Positions 60,279 through 64,000 of a stretch of DNA of 64,000 nt are shown here, one piece after another (the stretch's first letter is position 1; each line of letters begins with the position of its first letter). The stretch comes from Aureispira anguillae. GTDB taxonomy: Bacteria > Bacteroidota > Bacteroidia > Chitinophagales > Saprospiraceae. The stretch spans positions 1,271,501 to 1,335,500 of the forward strand of contig NZ_AP026867.1 in assembly GCF_026000115.1 (NCBI RefSeq), read 5' to 3'. The translations under genes and the position numbers were made by a program. The notes under the pieces are model-generated. The model did not search any database. It worked only from the letters and a program-made list of their open reading frames with translations, and was not told the origin of the DNA.

Positions 60279-62126
60279 CTAGTTAATTTCAATCTCGTAA
60301 GGCAAACGCATTTGAATACCTTTCATTGACTTAAGTTCTTTAACAGTTTTTAGCAGGTCGTTATACTCGCTATATTCACTAGCAGTAAGAGAAGATTTAA
60401 ATTCTTGGAGCAATTTGGTTTTTGCCTCTCCATCTTCTGAATCTTCGCCTAGTGCAGCCAATATTTTTTCTTCAAAACTCTTTGTTTTAGGATAGCTAAC
60501 TACTCGGTAATTGTCTTCAGACAAATTAGCTAAGCCAGCAACCGATTTAACAGCGTCATTCAGTCCTCCCAATTGATCTACCAAACCAATTTCAAGGGCA
60601 GTGGTTCCAAGCCATACACGACCTTGAGCAACACTATCAACCGCTTCCATGCTCATACCACGACCTTCGCTAACTCTTGTTTTGAAGGTGGTATAAACCT
60701 GATCGACACCATCTTGAATAATTTTGCCTTCTTCCTCGCTAAATTCAAAGAAAGTACCAAAGCTAGACATCATAGAATACTTACCAATTTTGACGGTATC
60801 CATAGTTAACCCAAGATGATCTTCATAGAGTCCTCTCATATTAGGAATCATGCCAAATACGCCAATAGAACCTGTAATGGTACGATCTTCTGCAAAAATA
60901 CGCTCAGAGTTAGAAGCAATATAATAACCTCCAGAAGCAGCAACATCACCCATAGAAGTAACCACACGGATTCCTTGTTCTTTTGCTTTTTCTAGTTCTC
61001 TCCAGATAATGTCAGAAGCCAAAGCACTACCACCACCAGAATTAACACGCATAACAATTGCTTTTACATCTTCGTCCTTGCGTAATTTTCGGATAATGCT
61101 AGCGTATTTATCACCACCAATCGAACCTTTATCACCTTGACCATCTACGATAGAACCTTCTGCATAAATGACAGCCACTTTGTCGGTAGCATCTAATTTA
61201 TTAAGTTTGTCTTTGTTGATCGATAAGTATTTCTTTAGGCTAACGACTTCAATTTCGTCCTCTTCAGCAGTCCCTAATTTTTCACGCAATTCATCAAGTA
61301 CTTCATCTTTATATTTAGTAGCGTCTACTAGCTTATGTGTAACAGCATCTTTGGGTTCTCTAATCAAAGCATTGTCAGCAATACGGAACAATTCATCGGC
61401 ACCAATATTACGAGCTACAGCCAAATCCTCTAGATACATATCATACATTCCACTCATGTATTCTGACACCTGTTTGCGATTTTCTGGGGTCATGTTTTTG
61501 CGGCGGAAAGGCTCTGTGGCAGATTTAAATTTACCTGCGTAGAAGATTTGAGCAGTAACGCCTAATTTATCCATCAAACCTTTGAAGTACATCATTTGAG
61601 CAGAAAAACCTACAAATGAAAAACCACCTTGAGGATGTAGATAAATAGGATCTGCTACAGAAGCATAATAGTAGCTTTTTTGGTTGTAATTGGTTGAATA
61701 AGCCATTACAAATTTACCTGCTTCTTTAAATTCTAGCAATTTGTTGCGCAATACTTTTGAAGAAGCCCAACCAACAGGAACAGAACTTAAATCTAAGTAA
61801 ATTCCTTTGATGTTGTCATCTTCCATTGCCAAATCAATCAACTCACAAGTATTGGTTAGACCAATATCTTCATTGAGCATGCTTTCAAAATCATAAGAAT
61901 TGTCAGGAACGTTATTAGACAACTCAGGAATAGGTTTGTTTAGGGTTAATTTTAGAACTGTATTGGGTTTGATGCTGGGCGAACTACTTTGGGACGCTTG
62001 GTATCCCACAAAAACAAAACCTCCAACAATTACCCCAAGGGCCATGAGTGTTCCTAGACAAGAGGTGAAAAAAAGTTTAATAAAGCCAACCTTCGCTTTG
62101 ACAATTTGAGGTTTCTCCGAACTCAT
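60279..62126 (-). CDS. sppA: signal peptide peptidase SppA, 67K type
   Basis: The 615-residue serine peptidase has one N-terminal membrane span (about 20-42) and two S49 domains. The first contains the general-base lysine region (VGWASSKVLRNKL near 125) and the second the nucleophile serine in GDVAASGGYYIAS near 395. SVGTITGSIGVFG-type residues appear as RTITGSIGVFGMI. It cleaves remnant signal peptides in the membrane. Length matches the long, tandem-domain form. A 279-bp AT-rich gap precedes it. Confidence 0.9.
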   Translation of the reverse strand: MSSEKPQIVKAKVGFIKLFFTSCLGTLMALGVIVGGFVFVGYQASQSSSPSIKPNTVLKLTLNKPIPELSNNVPDNSYDFESMLNEDIGLTNTCELIDLAMEDDNIKGIYLDLSSVPVGWASSKVLRNKLLEFKEAGKFVMAYSTNYNQKSYYYASVADPIYLHPQGGFSFVGFSAQMMYFKGLMDKLGVTAQIFYAGKFKSATEPFRRKNMTPENRKQVSEYMSGMYDMYLEDLAVARNIGADELFRIADNALIREPKDAVTHKLVDATKYKDEVLDELREKLGTAEEDEIEVVSLKKYLSINKDKLNKLDATDKVAVIYAEGSIVDGQGDKGSIGGDKYASIIRKLRKDEDVKAIVMRVNSGGGSALASDIIWRELEKAKEQGIRVVTSMGDVAASGGYYIASNSERIFAEDRTITGSIGVFGMIPNMRGLYEDHLGLTMDTVKIGKYSMMSSFGTFFEFSEEEGKIIQDGVDQVYTTFKTRVSEGRGMSMEAVDSVAQGRVWLGTTALEIGLVDQLGGLNDAVKSVAGLANLSEDNYRVVSYPKTKSFEEKILAALGEDSEDGEAKTKLLQEFKSSLTASEYSEYNDLLKTVKELKSMKGIQMRLPYEIEIN

Positions 62127-62405
62127 ATTTATATTATTTTTTAGATGATTTTAAGTGTGTAAAAAAATAAGCTACTAAAATACTGCTTTGTAACTAATTC
62201 TTAGTCTTTTTATTTAGATATTTTATTGGAATCAAAATATATGAATAAAAAATCAACACAACTGTCAGTTTTAATTACCATAAATATTAAATTTTTGTTC
62301 CAGATAATGGGCTTACTTAGACTAATGGCTTAATATTATCTGCGAACGGCGATTTTTATTATAAAAATATTATTTGGATTAAGATATTAAAAACTCCAAA
62401 TCGTT

Positions 62406-63350
62406 TTATTGGGCTTCCAATTTATCGTCTAGGCGTTCTATTAAATCCAAAATATCATTCAAACGAGCTAAATAAGAGATCCAAGTTAGTGGAATTCCTG
62501 ATTCGCCATATAGAATTCCAGCCAATCCTCCTGTTATTGCTCCTGTAGTGTCAGTATCTCGACCAAGGTTGACAGCAGAAAGTACCGTCTCAGAATAATT
62601 GTTGCCATTTAGGAGGCACCAAAAACTAGCTTCTAGGCTGTCTATAACATAGCCACCAGAGTTGATTTGATTTTTAGGCAGTTGGGCAAGCTGTTTAGGT
62701 GCTTGAAAAATTCTATGGAAGGAATGAAGGTCTCCTTCTAGAAAGGATTGAGTCGTTGTAAAGCCATTTACTAAATCAAGCATCAATTGATAAGCTTTCC
62801 ATTTGTCATGTCCTTCTAATAACAAACGGGCATACTCCAAATAAATGAAGCAAGCAAAACAAGCAACAAAGTGTCCATGGGTTAATGCTGAGACAGCACG
62901 AGTGATTTTCCAACGTTGGTTAATAGGAAGTTCTTTAGTGTAAAACAGGAGTGGAAGGATACGCATTAGGGAACCGTTTCCATTACTTTGTCTATCTTTT
63001 CCTCCAGCCTGCGTTGGTTCAATTTGTTGGGTTTCTAGCCGAATAATTGCTTGCCGAGTGGTATTGCCCATATCAAAGACATTCTTATAAGGCGTCCAAT
63101 AAGCTTGGCGATACCAGCGAACAAAACGATCTCCCAAATCCCTTAAATCATAGCCTTGGGCAAGTGTTTCCATCAAACAAAAAGTCATTGTGCTATCGTC
63201 AGACCAAGTTCCTTTGGGCTGCTTATGGGTTCCAAACTCACGCATGATTTTAACAGGATTTTTTTGGAGCATCTCCCGACTCATAAATTCGACAGGAACG
63301 CCTAGGGCATCTCCTACAGCCAGACCTAATATAGCGGATTTTAAGTTCAT
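62406..63350 (-). CDS. ADP-ribosylglycohydrolase family protein
   Basis: The 314-residue protein has the family motifs AILGLAVGDALGVPVEF at the N-terminus, GTWSDDSTMTFCL near 47-59 and NLGRDTDTTGAITGGLAGILYG near 255-275. The aspartates of these blocks bind two Mg ions in DraG/ARH enzymes that remove ADP-ribose from proteins or nucleic acids. NGNGSLMRILPL near 127 is also typical. No ADP-ribosyltransferase gene is adjacent, so the target is unknown. Confidence 0.88.
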   Translation of the reverse strand: MNLKSAILGLAVGDALGVPVEFMSREMLQKNPVKIMREFGTHKQPKGTWSDDSTMTFCLMETLAQGYDLRDLGDRFVRWYRQAYWTPYKNVFDMGNTTRQAIIRLETQQIEPTQAGGKDRQSNGNGSLMRILPLLFYTKELPINQRWKITRAVSALTHGHFVACFACFIYLEYARLLLEGHDKWKAYQLMLDLVNGFTTTQSFLEGDLHSFHRIFQAPKQLAQLPKNQINSGGYVIDSLEASFWCLLNGNNYSETVLSAVNLGRDTDTTGAITGGLAGILYGESGIPLTWISYLARLNDILDLIERLDDKLEAQ

Positions 63351-63627
63351 AGTTTGATTTTAGTATCGTATGGAGCGTTATAAATACCCTCTTGACAGTG
63401 TGAAAAGTGCAAATTTTTATAGAATGATAGGATAACAAGTAATTAAGCGAATTAGTTTCAGTGGAAAATTGACCAATTGATCTTAAATAAAAAACTACCC
63501 CTTTCTAGGTAGGAACGGATTACCTTTTTAAGGGGATTAATAAATGGTCTTAATCTTATAGGTTTGTAGGGCAGTAAATAGACAAGTACTGAAATTTTTA
63601 TTATACACCTCATAAAAAAATAAAATC

Positions 63628-64000
63628 ATGTCAACAAAATTAAAATACAGCCCAGAAGAGAGACAACTTTATCTACTCAACATGTTTGCTAATGTGAATA
63701 GTGGATATATTCCTATTGGTTTGTCAGCGAAAAAAAATATGGATAGACTCATTAATTGTACCAATTCTATTCAAAAGATATTGGAGAACGATGAAATAAA
63801 AAAAACAGTAGGAACATGGGAGCTGGTTTGGGGACCTTTTATTAGTTGCTCCAAAATGGATGTTTCCCAAAAAGACCATTTAGCGTTTGCTAAATCATTA
63901 GCGGCAATAAAGGCGGAAAGAAATAATCTTGAAAGTAATACTAACGTAGAGGGGGAGCAGAATTTTAAGTTGGAAGACGAGCTGGGTTTTGGCAGTACGC
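63628..64000 (+). CDS. partial gene, unknown (lipase-like N-terminus possible)
   Basis: An open frame from ATG 63628 runs off the window end after 124 codons. It starts MSTKLKYSPEERQLYLLNMF, without a signal peptide, and contains TVGTWELVWGPFISCSK, which recalls the N-terminal region of some class 3 lipase-family proteins, though no catalytic motif is reached. AT-rich sequence with a weak RBS precedes it. The identity needs the missing 3' part. Confidence 0.55.
   Translation, partial: MSTKLKYSPEERQLYLLNMFANVNSGYIPIGLSAKKNMDRLINCTNSIQKILENDEIKKTVGTWELVWGPFISCSKMDVSQKDHLAFAKSLAAIKAERNNLESNTNVEGEQNFKLEDELGFGST

Noticed and set aside
60261-60281. CCTAGACTAAAACCTAG considered as a fourth operator copy
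   Set aside because: It does not fit TTTAGACTNANNNTAAAT and lies at the 3' end of sppA, not before a gene.
62318-62345. CTTAGACTAATGG upstream of sppA considered as an operator
   Set aside because: Only the left half resembles the motif and the right half is absent.

Overview
The window is AT-rich chromosomal DNA of a Bacteroidota bacterium. The evidence is internal: two large proteins with type IX secretion (T9SS) C-terminal sorting domains, a sigma/FecR/TonB-type regulatory cassette, many lipoproteins, and promoters of the TTTG-N20-TAnnTTTG type. The gene content (very long T9SS beta-helix protein, injection-system-type effector, LA_2272-type repeat proteins) would suit a marine filamentous Saprospiria such as Aureispira, but that placement is inference and not proven here. 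No rRNA, tRNA or CRISPR array was recognised.

Layout. 0-4 kb: LolD-type ATPase, a small membrane protein, a class III CoA transferase, then an SCO1/SenC copper chaperone with a monohaem cytochrome c lipoprotein. 4-8.2 kb: three tandem DUF3137 membrane paralogues ending in a UbiA prenyltransferase. 8.2-11.7 kb: an ECF41-type sigma factor, an orphan tail-anchored protein and three small lipoproteins, one built of six W-rich repeats. 11.8-14 kb: an IS3-family element beside an M91/NleD-like metallopeptidase whose N-terminus looks like the leader of contractile-injection-system cargo. 14-16.4 kb: two beta-barrel proteins and a carotenoid-pathway membrane protein. 16.5-19.7 kb: ABC-F ATPase and two FKBP isomerases.

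19.9-27.7 kb is the most unusual block: ECF sigma factor, FecR anti-sigma factor, an STN domain fused to a LA_2272-type surface repeat protein, a second repeat protein, and a TonB-dependent transporter that lacks an STN domain. It looks like a cell-surface signalling system in which the signalling domain has moved from the transporter to a repeat protein. G9 and G8 tracts lie inside it.

27.9-31.4 kb is an Fe(III) ABC importer whose promoter overlaps a near-palindrome, TTTAGACTCAATCTAAAT. Related sites (pattern TTTAGACTNANNNTAAAT) recur in two divergent intergenic regions: before a Gly/Thr/Ser-repeat lipoprotein plus FecA-like receptor operon (32.6-38.6 kb, which also carries a GT-C-like membrane protein and a UGM-like flavoprotein), and between a 1340-residue T9SS beta-helix protein and a c-type cytochrome/lipoprotein/DUF5777 operon (42.9-46.0 kb). 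I infer a metal-responsive regulon.

46-64 kb is mostly housekeeping or orphan: glutaryl-CoA dehydrogenase-like enzyme, DUF1853, an ECF sigma factor beside a secreted SnoaL-like protein, a DUF4139 protein with a plug-like insertion, coaD, a PAP2-like membrane protein, a T9SS-sorted esterase-like protein, DUF4956, two DUF2628 paralogues, SppA, an ADP-ribosylglycohydrolase and a gene cut by the window end. Two intergenic regions (55.4-55.7 and 58.9-59.06 kb) hold elaborate inverted repeats that look like small interspersed elements.
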